In this document: piece after piece, positions 7,343 through 14,540 of the stretch
How positions within the stretch are numbered: the first letter of the stretch is position 1
Layout: every line of letters starts with the position of its first letter
From: an uncultured Clostridium sp.
GTDB taxonomy: Bacteria; Bacillota_A; Clostridia; Lachnospirales; Lachnospiraceae
Direction: 5' to 3'
Assembly (NCBI GenBank): GCA_945836785.1
Contig: CAMAMD010000012.1
Span: forward strand, 1 to 14,630
Length of the DNA stretch: 14,630 bases
Made by a program: the position numbers and the translations under genes
Notes under the pieces: generated by a model
The model's input: only the letters and a program-made list of their open reading frames with translations
The model's database searches: none
What the model was told of the DNA's origin: nothing

Positions 7343-7371
7343 ATCATACCATATACAAAAAAAGGTGACAA
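7343..7371 (-). promoter_or_regulatory. MATE gene promoter
   Basis: Read on the minus strand, TTGTCA (7371-7366) and TATGAT (7348-7343) are 17 bp apart, a near-consensus pair. Transcription should start near 7336, exactly where the first arm of the leader inverted repeat begins. TGAAAGCGTT around the start resembles half of a CcpA (cre) or other LacI-family site, but the other half does not match. Confidence 0.7.
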
Positions 7372-7429
7372 ATAAATTTTGTATATCTATACCCGCCCTA
7401 TTCCCCCGTGCGACAACATTTTACATTTA

Positions 7430-7443
7430 CTTTACATGCAAAG
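7430..7443. promoter_or_regulatory. Near-palindrome upstream of ABC importer promoter
   Basis: CTTTACATGCAAAG is a 14-bp palindrome with one mismatched pair, ending 10 bp before the -35 of the importer promoter. The position suits an activator or repressor site, but a palindrome this short can occur by chance. Confidence 0.25.
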
Positions 7444-7453
7444 TAGGAAATAC

Positions 7454-7482
7454 TTGACATTATAGCGTAAAAGTGGTTTAAT
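7454..7482 (+). promoter_or_regulatory. Promoter of the ABC importer operon
   Basis: TTGACA (7454-7459), an exact -35, is followed 17 bp later by TTTAAT (7477-7482). The predicted start near 7489 gives a leader of about 78 bases, too short for a T-box. Confidence 0.8.
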
Positions 7483-7497
7483 TTAGGCGTTTAGTAG

Positions 7498-7521
7498 GAC
7501 ACTTTAACGCTTTGAAGTGTC
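7498..7521 (+). other. Leader hairpin of the ABC importer mRNA
   Basis: GACACTT (7498-7504) pairs with AAGTGTC (7515-7521), extendable by flanking G-U pairs, around a 10-base loop near the 5' end of the transcript. No T run follows, so it is more likely a 5' stabilising stem or a binding site than a terminator. Confidence 0.45.
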
Positions 7522-7566
7522 TGAGATAAAAAGATAATAATAAGAGTAAGAGATGGAGGAAAAAAG

Positions 7567-8532
7567 ATGAAGAAGATGAAGAAAATTCTTGCTTTGCTCA
7601 TGACAGCACTTATGGCTGTGTCATTGTGTGCCTGCGGCGACAAGAAAGAGGATGATGTCTATACTGTAGGTATTTGTCAGCTTGTTCAGCATGATGCACT
7701 TGATGCGGCAACAAAGGGATTTAAGGACGCTTTGATTGAGGAATTCGGTGAGGATGGTATTAAGTTTGACGAGCAGAATGCACAGGGTGATGCAAATACC
7801 TGCTCAACTATCATCAATGGATTTGTTTCAAGTGATGTGGATTTGATTATGGCAAATGCTACACCTGCCCTTCAGGCAGCAGCAGCAGGTACAGACACAA
7901 TTCCGATTCTCGGTACATCCGTAACGGAGTATGGTGTTGCACTTGAGATTTCTGATTTTAATGGAACAGTTGGACGTAATATTTCCGGTACATCAGACCT
8001 TGCACCATTGGATGGTCAGGCAGAGTTACTGCAGGAGCTTTTCCCGGATGCAAAGAATGTAGGTCTTCTGTACTGCTCAGCTGAGGCAAACTCACAGTAT
8101 CAGGTAGATACGATTAAGACATATCTTGAGGATTTGGGATATACATGTACTTACTATGCATTCTCAGATTCCAATGATTTGTCATCTGTTGTAACAACAG
8201 CTGCCGATGCATGTGATGTTATCTATGTTCCGACAGATAATACGGTTGCTTCTAATGCAGAGATTATCAAGAATATCTGTATGCCGGCTAAGGTGCCTGT
8301 AGTTACAGGTGAGGAAGGCATCTGTGCAGGATGTGGTGTTGCAACACTTTCAATCAGCTATTATGATCTTGGATATGCAACAGGTAAGATGGCTGTAAAG
8401 GTTCTGAAGGGTGAAGCTAAGATTGAGGAGATGCCGATTGAGTATGCTCCGAATTTCGTGAAGAAGTACAATCCTGAAATCTGCGATGAACTTGGCATTA
8501 CGATTCCTGATGGATATGAGGCAATTGAGTAA
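7567..8532 (+). CDS. ABC transporter substrate-binding lipoprotein (TrpX-like)
   Basis: Solute receptor of 321 residues in the ABC_sub_bind family (PF04392), the class that includes streptococcal TrpX for aromatic amino acids. Residues 1-22 form a lipoprotein signal: a basic start, a hydrophobic stretch and the lipobox LCAC, with Cys23 as the lipidated residue anchoring it outside the membrane. The mature part begins with a charged linker (DKKEDD) and then YTVGICQLVQHDALDAATKGF, typical of the family. PTDNTVASNAEI and VPVVTGEEGICAGCGVATLSISYYDLGYATGKMA are further family landmarks. GGAGG (7555-7559) lies 7 bases before the ATG. It is the first gene of the operon. Tryptophan or tyrosine is a guess by family; no sequence feature fixes the ligand. 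Confidence 0.9.
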   Translation: MKKMKKILALLMTALMAVSLCACGDKKEDDVYTVGICQLVQHDALDAATKGFKDALIEEFGEDGIKFDEQNAQGDANTCSTIINGFVSSDVDLIMANATPALQAAAAGTDTIPILGTSVTEYGVALEISDFNGTVGRNISGTSDLAPLDGQAELLQELFPDAKNVGLLYCSAEANSQYQVDTIKTYLEDLGYTCTYYAFSDSNDLSSVVTTAADACDVIYVPTDNTVASNAEIIKNICMPAKVPVVTGEEGICAGCGVATLSISYYDLGYATGKMAVKVLKGEAKIEEMPIEYAPNFVKKYNPEICDELGITIPDGYEAIE

Positions 8533-8546
8533 AAAACAATCATATA

Positions 8547-8570
8547 TGGAATATATTTACTGATATTCCA
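8547..8570 (+). other. Hairpin just after the lipoprotein gene
   Basis: TGGAATAT (8547-8554) and ATATTCCA (8563-8570) form a perfect 8-bp stem with an 8-base loop, 14 bp after the stop. It lacks a T run. It may protect the 3' end of a shortened receptor mRNA. Confidence 0.5.
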
Positions 8571-8639
8571 AAGAATCAGACTTAATTGTATAATGAATGT
8601 CGGAAAAGTATTGATTTAATTGCAAAAAACGATTATTAT

Positions 8640-8677
8640 AAATCGGGTAGGGAGTTCCCCTGCCCGATTTTATTTAT
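8640..8677 (+). terminator. Attenuator-like terminator between receptor and permease
   Basis: Bases 8640-8652 pair with 8658-8670 in a 13-bp stem (one G-T wobble) around a 5-base loop, followed by T-rich TATTTAT. It lies inside the operon, only 12 bp before the permease ribosome binding site. Partial termination here would give more receptor than membrane components, the usual arrangement for binding-protein importers. Confidence 0.75.
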
Positions 8678-8693
8678 CACGAAGGAGGTTACT

Positions 8694-9638
8694 ATGGATA
8701 TCGGTAATTTGATTAATGCACTTCCGGGGGCTCTGGCCCAGGGATTAATATGGGGTATTATGGCAATCGGAGTATACATAACATTCCGTATTCTGGATAT
8801 AGCAGATTTGTCTGTGGATGGTACGATGTGTACAGGTGGTGCTGTATGTATCATGTTAATGCAAAATGGATATAATGTATGGGTTGCGATAGCTGCTGCA
8901 TTTGGAGCAGGGCTTTTGGTCGGACTTATGACTGGCGTCTTTCATACTGCTATGGGCATTCCGGCAATTCTTGCAGGTATTTTAACGCAGCTTGGACTGT
9001 GGAGCATCAATCTGAAGATTATGGGAAAGGCAAATCAGGCAATCAATGTCGATAAATATGATTTGCTTGTCTCTCTGAGATATATAAAGAATGTGGCTGT
9101 ATATAAGAATACGATTTTGGTTGTTGCGATTTTTATAATTGTAATTATAGCTGTCCTGTATTGGTTCTTCGGAACCGAGCTTGGCTGCTCGCTGCGTGCG
9201 ACGGGATGTAACCCGAATATGGCGAGAGCACAGGGCATCAATACGAATTTTAATAAGGTGCTTGGTCTTATGCTTTCCAATGGACTGGTTGCTCTTTCCA
9301 GTGCACTTCTGGCACAGTACCAGGGATTTGCGGATATCAATATGGGAAAGGGAGCAATTGTAATCGGATTGGCAGCAGTCATTATCGGTGAGGCAATTTT
9401 TGGAAAAATATTTAAAAATTTTGCACTGTCTCTTTTGTCAGTTGCGTTTGGAGCTATAATTTATTACATTGTGATTCAGACAGTGCTCTGGCTCGGAATT
9501 GATCCTGATTTGCTGAAGCTTCTCTCGGCACTGGTTGTAGCGGTATTCCTTGCGATACCATATTGGAAAGGAAAATATTTTAGTAAGGCAAAAAATCCGG
9601 TAGCGGAGGAAGATAATGCTGGAAAGGAGGTTGCGTAG
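8694..9638 (+). CDS. ABC transporter permease (TrpY-like)
   Basis: Membrane component of 314 residues in the branched-chain/ribose-type permease family (PF02653), with about eight or nine hydrophobic segments. Recognisable family stretches are FRILDIADLSVDGTMCTGGAVC near the start, GCSLRATGCNPNMARAQGIN, and ALLAQYQGFADINMGKG before the last helices. The ATG at 8694 is preferred over earlier in-frame codons back to 8586 because AAGGAGG (8682-8688) is well spaced, and upstream translation would run through the attenuator hairpin. The ATPase gene follows 1 bp after the stop, implying translational coupling. Confidence 0.9.
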   Translation: MDIGNLINALPGALAQGLIWGIMAIGVYITFRILDIADLSVDGTMCTGGAVCIMLMQNGYNVWVAIAAAFGAGLLVGLMTGVFHTAMGIPAILAGILTQLGLWSINLKIMGKANQAINVDKYDLLVSLRYIKNVAVYKNTILVVAIFIIVIIAVLYWFFGTELGCSLRATGCNPNMARAQGINTNFNKVLGLMLSNGLVALSSALLAQYQGFADINMGKGAIVIGLAAVIIGEAIFGKIFKNFALSLLSVAFGAIIYYIVIQTVLWLGIDPDLLKLLSALVVAVFLAIPYWKGKYFSKAKNPVAEEDNAGKEVA

Positions 9639-9639
9639 T

Positions 9640-10437
9640 ATGTTGGAGTTGAAAAACATTTACAAGACCTTTAATGTCGGAACAGTCAACGAAAAAACGG
9701 CTTTGCGTGGACTGTCACTGACACTGAATGACGGAGATTTTGTGACGGTTATCGGTGGAAACGGAGCCGGAAAATCTACCATGTTGAATGCGATAGCGGG
9801 TGTGTGGCCTGTGGATGGCGGACAGATTTTGATAGATGATGTGGATGTTACAAAGTTGCCGGAGCATAAAAGAGCAAAATATCTCGGAAGAGTATTTCAG
9901 GACCCTATGACTGGAACTGCTGCAACGATGGAAATACAGGAGAATCTTGCGTTGGCAAAAAGACGCGGTGATATGAGAAGGTTTTATAAAATTGGTATCA
10001 CCCATGCGGAGAAAGAAGAGTATAGACAATTGCTTGCAACATTGGGACTTGGTCTGGAGGAGAGGATGACCTCAAAGGTAGGACTTTTGTCCGGTGGACA
10101 GAGACAGGCGGTTACACTTCTGATGGCATCTCTGAAAAAACCAAAGCTTTTGCTTTTGGATGAGCATACTGCGGCACTTGATCCAAAGACAGCAGCGAAG
10201 GTTCTTGAGACGACAGATGAGATTGTAAACAGAGATCATCTTACCACGCTTATGATTACGCATAATATGAAAGATGCAATCGCACATGGTAACAGATTGA
10301 TTATGATGATGGATGGAAGAATCATTCTTGATATTCAGGGTGAGGAGAAAAAGAAACTTACAGTGGCAGATCTGCTTCATAAATTTGAGGAAGCCAGCGG
10401 AGAAGAATTTGCCAATGATAAGGCGATACTTGGATAA
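9640..10437 (+). CDS. ABC transporter ATP-binding protein (TrpZ-like)
   Basis: Cytoplasmic nucleotide-binding subunit of 265 residues that powers the importer. Walker A GGNGAGKS is at 39-46, the Q-loop is in VFQDPMTGT, the ABC signature is LSGGQRQA, Walker B is KLLLLDEH with catalytic Glu, then the D-loop AALDP and the H-loop His in MITHNMKDA. The ATG at 9640 is chosen over an in-frame ATG at 9616, which lies inside the permease gene, because AAAGGAGG (9623-9630) lies before it and the family sequence begins MLELKNIYKTF. Receptor, permease and ATPase form a complete set. Confidence 0.93.
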   Translation: MLELKNIYKTFNVGTVNEKTALRGLSLTLNDGDFVTVIGGNGAGKSTMLNAIAGVWPVDGGQILIDDVDVTKLPEHKRAKYLGRVFQDPMTGTAATMEIQENLALAKRRGDMRRFYKIGITHAEKEEYRQLLATLGLGLEERMTSKVGLLSGGQRQAVTLLMASLKKPKLLLLDEHTAALDPKTAAKVLETTDEIVNRDHLTTLMITHNMKDAIAHGNRLIMMMDGRIILDIQGEEKKKLTVADLLHKFEEASGEEFANDKAILG

Positions 10438-10438
10438 T

Positions 10439-11203
10439 ATGAACGAAGAGCAGTTATTGAAAGCCAGGTTAAAGGACCTGGCTTTTAAATCTTATAAACA
10501 GAATATTTATACGTATTCATCCTTTTTGACACCTGCTGAGCTTATGACACTTGATTCCATGCGGGAGGAACTGAAATATGTGGATTATGAGACATATGGA
10601 GGTGCTTTCCTGTGTGAAAGACAGATGGTGCGATTTGGTTCGGAAGCGTCCCTTGGATATGCAGGAGAGTGGCCGATTCGGATTGTGAAGGTGGAGCCTC
10701 TGATTGAAAAATTCTCTGACGAGCTCAGTCACAGGGATTTCCTTGGTGCACTTATGAATCTGGGTATAGAGCGCAGTGTATTAGGAGATATTATAGTGAA
10801 GGATGGCAAACGGGCTTATGTATTTTGTCAGGACAGCATTTCGGCGTTTATGATAGAGCATTTAACGAAGATTAAGCATACAAATGTGAGATGTTCGCTG
10901 GTTGATAAAGACACAGATATGGGTGATCTTACTCCAAATCTGGTTGACATAAGTTGTATCGTTTCAGCCCCAAGGTTTGATGCTGTGATTGCGGTTCTGG
11001 CAAAATGTTCGAGGAGCGAGGCTGTAAGGTTATTTCAGAACGGAAAGGTTACCTTAAATGGCAGACAGTGTGAAAGAAACAGCATGCAGCTTACGGAGGG
11101 GGATATATTTTCTGTCCGTGGATACGGAAAGTATCAGTATTGCGGAAGCGGTGCTGAGACGCGGAAAGGCAGAATTTATATTCATCTGAAGCAGTATAAT
11201 TAA
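10439..11203 (+). CDS. ylmH: YlmH-family S4 domain RNA-binding protein
   Basis: Product of 254 residues. Residues about 1-170 match the YlmH N-terminal region, with the hallmark RDFLGALMNLGIERSVLGDI. The last 75 residues are an S4 RNA-binding domain (RFDAVIAVLAKCSRSEAVRLFQNGKVTLNG). In B. subtilis and other Gram-positives YlmH lies near division genes, and it has been linked to rescue of stalled 50S subunits carrying peptidyl-tRNA; here it follows an ABC importer instead. The start is uncertain: ATG 10439 matches the usual protein length and couples through TAATATG to the ATPase stop. An in-frame ATG at 10415 has a better Shine-Dalgarno (GGAGAAG, 10399-10405) and would add 8 residues. Confidence 0.87.
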   Translation: MNEEQLLKARLKDLAFKSYKQNIYTYSSFLTPAELMTLDSMREELKYVDYETYGGAFLCERQMVRFGSEASLGYAGEWPIRIVKVEPLIEKFSDELSHRDFLGALMNLGIERSVLGDIIVKDGKRAYVFCQDSISAFMIEHLTKIKHTNVRCSLVDKDTDMGDLTPNLVDISCIVSAPRFDAVIAVLAKCSRSEAVRLFQNGKVTLNGRQCERNSMQLTEGDIFSVRGYGKYQYCGSGAETRKGRIYIHLKQYN

Positions 11204-11255
11204 TTCAGTAAAAATGTAAAAAAATTTCTTTTTTAATCTTTTTCTCTCGAAAAGG

Positions 11256-11285
11256 TGTACAATTCACAGTTTTTTGTGATAGAAT
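11256..11285 (+). promoter_or_regulatory. Candidate extended -10 promoter for corA
   Basis: TAGAAT (11280-11285) is preceded by TGA (11277-11279), giving the TGnTAGAAT extended -10 form. The -35 region, TGTACA at 11256-11261 (18-bp spacing), is weak, as expected for extended -10 promoters. The leader would be about 80 bases with no clear riboswitch. No M-box (ykoK) core is recognisable. Confidence 0.45.
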
Positions 11286-11373
11286 GAAATGATATGTGGT
11301 TTTAAGAACAGCCATACTATAGATAAGTTCCTTTTGATGTGTTGTATCGTCTATGGAATGGGAGGTGTGTGTC

Positions 11374-12315
11374 GTGATCAGCAAGTATATCACTGAAAAT
11401 GGAAAGTTAAAAGAAATAAACGACTATATGGCAGGAATGTGGATAAATCTGACTGCACCCAGCCAGGATGAGAGTCTGGAGATAGCGCGAAGATACTGTA
11501 TCGATTTGTCTGATGTGCGGGCTGCACTCGACGAAGAGGAGTCGTCACGTGTGGATGTCAATGAAGATTATGTTCTTATAATTTTTGATATTCCAACGGT
11601 GGAGATTCGTCACAACCAGGAAGCCTATGCCACAATCCCAATCGGTGTTATATGGACTGATGAGGCGATTATCACGATATGTTCAGTGGAGACACCTGTT
11701 ATTAAACATTTTATAGTAAATAACCTGAAAGATTTCACAACCAAAAAGCAGGTGCGGTTCACGTATCAGATTTTGTACAGAACCTGTGCATTGTATCAGT
11801 CATATCTGCGAATCATTGACAGAAAGCGTCTGGAGATGGAGGAACGAATCGGTGGTGCGACGGAGGATGCGGATATCATTAATCTTCATGAGATGGAATC
11901 CAACCTGGTTTATTTCGACACGTCCCTTAGAGCAAACCGCATGATTGTAGATCGTTTGACCAGATACAGCGGAATCAAAAAATTTCAGGAAGATCAGGAA
12001 CTGCTGGATGATGTCATTGTCGAGAATCTGCAGGCGATAGAGATGACGCAGATATACAGAGATATTTTAAAGGGTACAAGAGAACTGATGTCAACGGTTA
12101 TCAACAATCGTTTGAATAATATTATGAAGTATTTGGCATCTATCACAATCGTTATGGCGATACCGACGATCATATCCGGGATTTATGGTATGAATGTCAG
12201 TGGCAGGTGGATGCCTTTGTCTGATACACCATACGGATTTGCAATTATTTGTGGAATTATATTGGTTATTTGTGTTTTGGTGGCAATTGTACTGAGAAAG
12301 AGGAAGATGCTCTGA
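11374..12315 (+). CDS. corA: CorA family divalent metal ion transporter
   Basis: Mg2+/Co2+-type channel protein of 313 residues. A large cytoplasmic N-terminal domain (about 1-245) with a long charged stalk helix is followed by two C-terminal membrane helices (about 251-271 and 288-307). The signature GMN at 272-274 (in IYGMNVSG) sits at the outer end of the first, and a short basic tail RKRKML follows the second. The GTG at 11374 is the likely start because GGAGGT (11361-11366) lies 7 bases before it; the in-frame ATG at 11353 is upstream of that site. The loop after GMN lacks the usual acidic MPE triplet (GRWMPLSD instead), which may alter the entrance, so Zn2+ or another ion is possible. 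Confidence 0.9.
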   Translation: MISKYITENGKLKEINDYMAGMWINLTAPSQDESLEIARRYCIDLSDVRAALDEEESSRVDVNEDYVLIIFDIPTVEIRHNQEAYATIPIGVIWTDEAIITICSVETPVIKHFIVNNLKDFTTKKQVRFTYQILYRTCALYQSYLRIIDRKRLEMEERIGGATEDADIINLHEMESNLVYFDTSLRANRMIVDRLTRYSGIKKFQEDQELLDDVIVENLQAIEMTQIYRDILKGTRELMSTVINNRLNNIMKYLASITIVMAIPTIISGIYGMNVSGRWMPLSDTPYGFAIICGIILVICVLVAIVLRKRKML

Positions 12316-12403
12316 AAAGGTATCGAAAATTTATTCATGACAGCGTACGATAAAGGACCTGTAATGGAAAGAGTCATATTTTTAACAAAGGGCAGGGAAA
12401 AAA

Positions 12404-13156
12404 ATGTCAAGGAAATGGAGATTTATATCTGTGGTTGCATCAAGCCCGATTTTTGCATCGGTGATGATACCCATTGCCAATTATATGATAAGGCATGAGG
12501 ATAAATTTACACAGGAACAACGCTATGAATGTGCAATGAAAATGGTTCGTCATATGGCAAAAAGAGCAAAGACGACAACGAATACTTACGGACGTGAGAA
12601 TTTACCTTCGGATGGAGGGTATATTTTATATTCCAATCATCAGGGGAAATATGATGCACTTGGGATTATGATATCACATGTTAAGCCACTTGCGATGTTG
12701 TGGGAGGAACGTTCCGCCGACCGTCCAATGGCGAGACAGGTGCGTGATCTGGCAAAGGGGAAGACTATTCGGCTTGATGATTACAGAGAACAGATACATG
12801 TGTTAAATGAGATTGCAAAAGAGGTTGCAGAGGGAAGGAGATTCCTGATTTTCCCGGAGGGCGGCTATAAAGACAACCGCAACTTCCTTCAGGAGTTCAA
12901 GTCCGGCTGCTTCATGGCGGCTATCAAATCAAAACGGCCTGTTATTCCGGTTGCCATCTATGATTCATGGCGGTCAATGGATACTGCGAAGCCAGGAAAG
13001 GTAACGACACAGGTACATTATCTGAAACCGATTTTATATGATGAATATAAGACAATGAAGAAAAAGGATCTGTGCGATCTGGTGAAATCCCGAATAGAAG
13101 AAAAGATGCAGGAGCTGCGCGATAAAGATCCGCGTATGCAAAAGCATCGGGCATGA
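12404..13156 (+). CDS. plsC: 1-acylglycerol-3-phosphate acyltransferase (PlsC-like)
   Basis: Phospholipid-synthesis acyltransferase of 250 residues that would add the second acyl chain to lysophosphatidic acid at the membrane. Catalytic HX4D is NHQGKYD (His79, Asp84). The substrate-binding motif is FPEGG (150-154), a variant of the usual FPEGT, and PVIPVAIYDSW forms the fourth block. The N-terminus has a short hydrophobic segment (about 10-28) that may hold it to the membrane. An AGGG-rich site lies about 7 bases before the ATG. It is 88 bp from corA on the same strand with no terminator between, so a shared transcript is plausible. Exact acyl acceptor not provable from sequence. Confidence 0.87.
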   Translation: MSRKWRFISVVASSPIFASVMIPIANYMIRHEDKFTQEQRYECAMKMVRHMAKRAKTTTNTYGRENLPSDGGYILYSNHQGKYDALGIMISHVKPLAMLWEERSADRPMARQVRDLAKGKTIRLDDYREQIHVLNEIAKEVAEGRRFLIFPEGGYKDNRNFLQEFKSGCFMAAIKSKRPVIPVAIYDSWRSMDTAKPGKVTTQVHYLKPILYDEYKTMKKKDLCDLVKSRIEEKMQELRDKDPRMQKHRA

Positions 13157-13179
13157 GCATAAAATAAATGAAAAATATA

Positions 13180-13240
13180 AAAATATCCCGACTATGGAAT
13201 AATACACAAAGTGTAAATTTTAGAGTCGGGGTATTTTATT
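13180..13240. terminator. Bidirectional terminator between plsC and asparaginase
   Basis: Arms 13180-13193 and 13224-13237 pair over 14 bp with one T-G wobble. The loop carries its own small stem TACAC-AAA-GTGTA (13203-13215). T-rich sequence follows on the plus strand (TATTTTATTT) and also on the minus strand, so it can end both convergent transcripts. Confidence 0.75.
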
Positions 13241-13261
13241 TCATAAAAGTAGTTGAAAATG

Positions 13262-13287
13262 GTGTGTATAGGTGCATATATACACAC
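13262..13287. other. Second hairpin in the convergent gap
   Basis: GTGTGTATA (13262-13270) and TATACACAC (13279-13287) form a perfect 9-bp stem with an 8-base loop, about 40 bp past the asparaginase stop on its strand. There is no strong T run, so it may be a 3' stability element. Confidence 0.4.
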
Positions 13288-13326
13288 TCGAGCGTAAATA
13301 TGAGGAGTTGGAGCGGGACGCTTCTA

Positions 13327-14457
13327 TCATTGGATGAAATCGTAGGCACATGGCGTATTCATATCTGTAATCAGCTGCCTTACATCATATGCGGTATCCT
13401 GTAGATGTGATGTTAAAAACCACAGTTTCATATACATGGCGATGGGGGATGCCTTAGGCAGTACATGGATATCCAGAGATTTGTATATCCGTGTGCTTTC
13501 GTAACCCGTGCGGTTTTCTGCACCTGTCAGAAAAACAGGTATATTTTTTGATTTTGCGTCTGTGATAAAATTTATAAGCTCACTGCTGTCTGTGCCCAGT
13601 GTGCCGGAATGATAGGTGTCCAGCAAAATTGCACGTATATGGGATGCAATAGCCGGATAACTTTGGCCTGGGACAGGGCGGATGTATAAAACGGGAGCAG
13701 GTGAGGCAAGCTTTGTAGCTGTGTATGAATGTGGCGAAGCTGTATGATGGTATGTTGGATTTGTATCCGTGTCATACAGTACAAAACCATCTGTTTTGAA
13801 TTCGCCATATGCGATATCTCCCACACTATATAGCATATCTTCATAAGGGGCATGGGGCAGCAATCTGGCCGCTCTGTGAATGAGCTGGTGTTCTTCGCCG
13901 TTTCGATATGAAACATATACCCCGGGGGCATTTTTCCCCTCTGTACACCGCCTGATGAACGCAACGGCATAGTAAAAGTTATCCAATCCGTTGGCACGCT
14001 CGTCATCTAATATATAATTGCTGGAGACAAGAATAATAGGAATCCGGGTATCTGCAAATGCATAGCCAATCGCCGCAGACGTGTACTGCAGGGTGTCTGT
14101 ACCATGTGTGATGATAATGCCGTCATAGCCGGTGTGCATGTGCGCAGTATCATTTTGTTGCGCTGTTGTGCTGCAGGCAGTTAAGGATTCTTTCAAACAT
14201 TCGATAAGCTGGTTGATGTAATCACCATTTAGGTTCTCACTCAATATCTGGTACGGTTTGATGGTATCGATATATAATGTGTCTGTTGCATATGCCTGTG
14301 GATGCTCGGCATACATGCCCTGATATATAACAGGGCATGGCGAAATCTTTCTGTAATCCTCTATTAATTTATATCGCTGTCCCTCCTCCGGGGCAATATA
14401 TCCGTCTATTACGGAGGAACCGATGGTTCCGCCGGTAAAAATAACCAGTATGTTCAT
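13327..14457 (-). CDS. Asparaginase/glutaminase family amidohydrolase
   Basis: Enzyme of 376 residues hydrolysing L-asparagine (possibly other amides) to aspartate and ammonia. The first catalytic motif TGGTIGS places the nucleophile at Thr11, and the second, THGTDTL, supplies Thr120-Asp121. SENL (73-76) matches the substrate loop. No signal peptide is present, so it is cytoplasmic. It is longer than the roughly 330 residues common for type I enzymes; extra residues lie at about 93-110 (ACSTTAQQNDTAHMHTG) and in a His/Ser/Thr-rich stretch of the C-terminal half (YHHTASPHSYTATKLASP). AGGAGT is 5 bases before the ATG. Monocistronic, with its own promoter and terminator. Relaxed amidase specificity cannot be excluded. 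Confidence 0.87.
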   Translation of the reverse strand: MNILVIFTGGTIGSSVIDGYIAPEEGQRYKLIEDYRKISPCPVIYQGMYAEHPQAYATDTLYIDTIKPYQILSENLNGDYINQLIECLKESLTACSTTAQQNDTAHMHTGYDGIIITHGTDTLQYTSAAIGYAFADTRIPIILVSSNYILDDERANGLDNFYYAVAFIRRCTEGKNAPGVYVSYRNGEEHQLIHRAARLLPHAPYEDMLYSVGDIAYGEFKTDGFVLYDTDTNPTYHHTASPHSYTATKLASPAPVLYIRPVPGQSYPAIASHIRAILLDTYHSGTLGTDSSELINFITDAKSKNIPVFLTGAENRTGYESTRIYKSLDIHVLPKASPIAMYMKLWFLTSHLQDTAYDVRQLITDMNTPCAYDFIQ

Positions 14458-14491
14458 ATACTACTCCTATCAAATATGTTGTACTGATGCT

Positions 14492-14520
14492 AGTATAACC
14501 CTAAAATAATAATTTGAACA
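14492..14520 (-). promoter_or_regulatory. Candidate asparaginase promoter
   Basis: On the minus strand TATACT (14497-14492) is a good -10. TGTTCA (14520-14515), 17 bp upstream, is a weak -35. The short leader of about 28 bases fits the position of the start codon. Confidence 0.5.
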
Positions 14521-14532
14521 CAAAAAGTTCAA
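14514..14532. promoter_or_regulatory. Palindrome over the asparaginase -35
   Basis: TTGAAC (14514-14519) and GTTCAA (14527-14532) form a perfect 6-bp inverted repeat with a 7-base spacer covering the candidate -35. It could be a repressor site. It is not a Gram-positive LexA box, whose spacer would be 4 bases. Confidence 0.35.
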
Positions 14533-14540
14533 TAGTATTT

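Larger units (their letters stand above)
7230..7566. other. Divergent intergenic control region, 337 bp
   Basis: This gene-free stretch separates the leftward MATE gene from the rightward ABC importer. It holds the MATE promoter and structured leader (about 7253-7371), a short palindrome (7430-7443), the importer promoter (7454-7482) and a leader hairpin (7498-7521). A rightward frame at 7157-7375 overlaps MATE and its leader and shows no domain, so I do not count it as a gene. Confidence 0.8.

Noticed and set aside
7157..7375. Plus-strand frame of 72 codons antisense to the MATE start and leader
   Set aside because: It overlaps a certain gene and its promoter, lacks a ribosome binding site and has no family resemblance.
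7489..7566. T-box or amino acid riboswitch before the ABC importer
   Set aside because: The leader is only about 78 bases and has no T-box motif such as AGGGTGG. Only a small hairpin is present.
8566..8594. Separate permease promoter using TATAAT at 8589
   Set aside because: The -35 position (TTCCAA) is poor and the TG is not correctly placed for an extended -10. Read-through past the attenuator explains expression.
11218..11240. A-run followed by T-run after ylmH as a terminator
   Set aside because: The stem would be only A-T pairs and very weak. I cannot support it, although ylmH must end somewhere here.
12364..12498. Plus-strand frame of 44 codons overlapping the plsC start
   Set aside because: No ribosome binding site, no recognisable domain, and a different frame from plsC, whose motifs are clear.
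13168..13404. Plus-strand frame of 78 codons in the plsC/asparaginase gap
   Set aside because: It runs through the bidirectional terminator and into the end of asparaginase antisense. No domain and no ribosome binding site.
13914..13935. Second CsoR-like palindrome (ATACCCC directly followed by GGGGG)
   Set aside because: It lies deep inside the asparaginase gene, has no central spacer and no promoter, and its right side reads GGCAT rather than GGTAT. Probably chance.
14514..14532. LexA (SOS) box before asparaginase
   Set aside because: The Gram-positive SOS box is GAAC-N4-GTTC; here the spacer between GAAC and GTTC is 7 bases.
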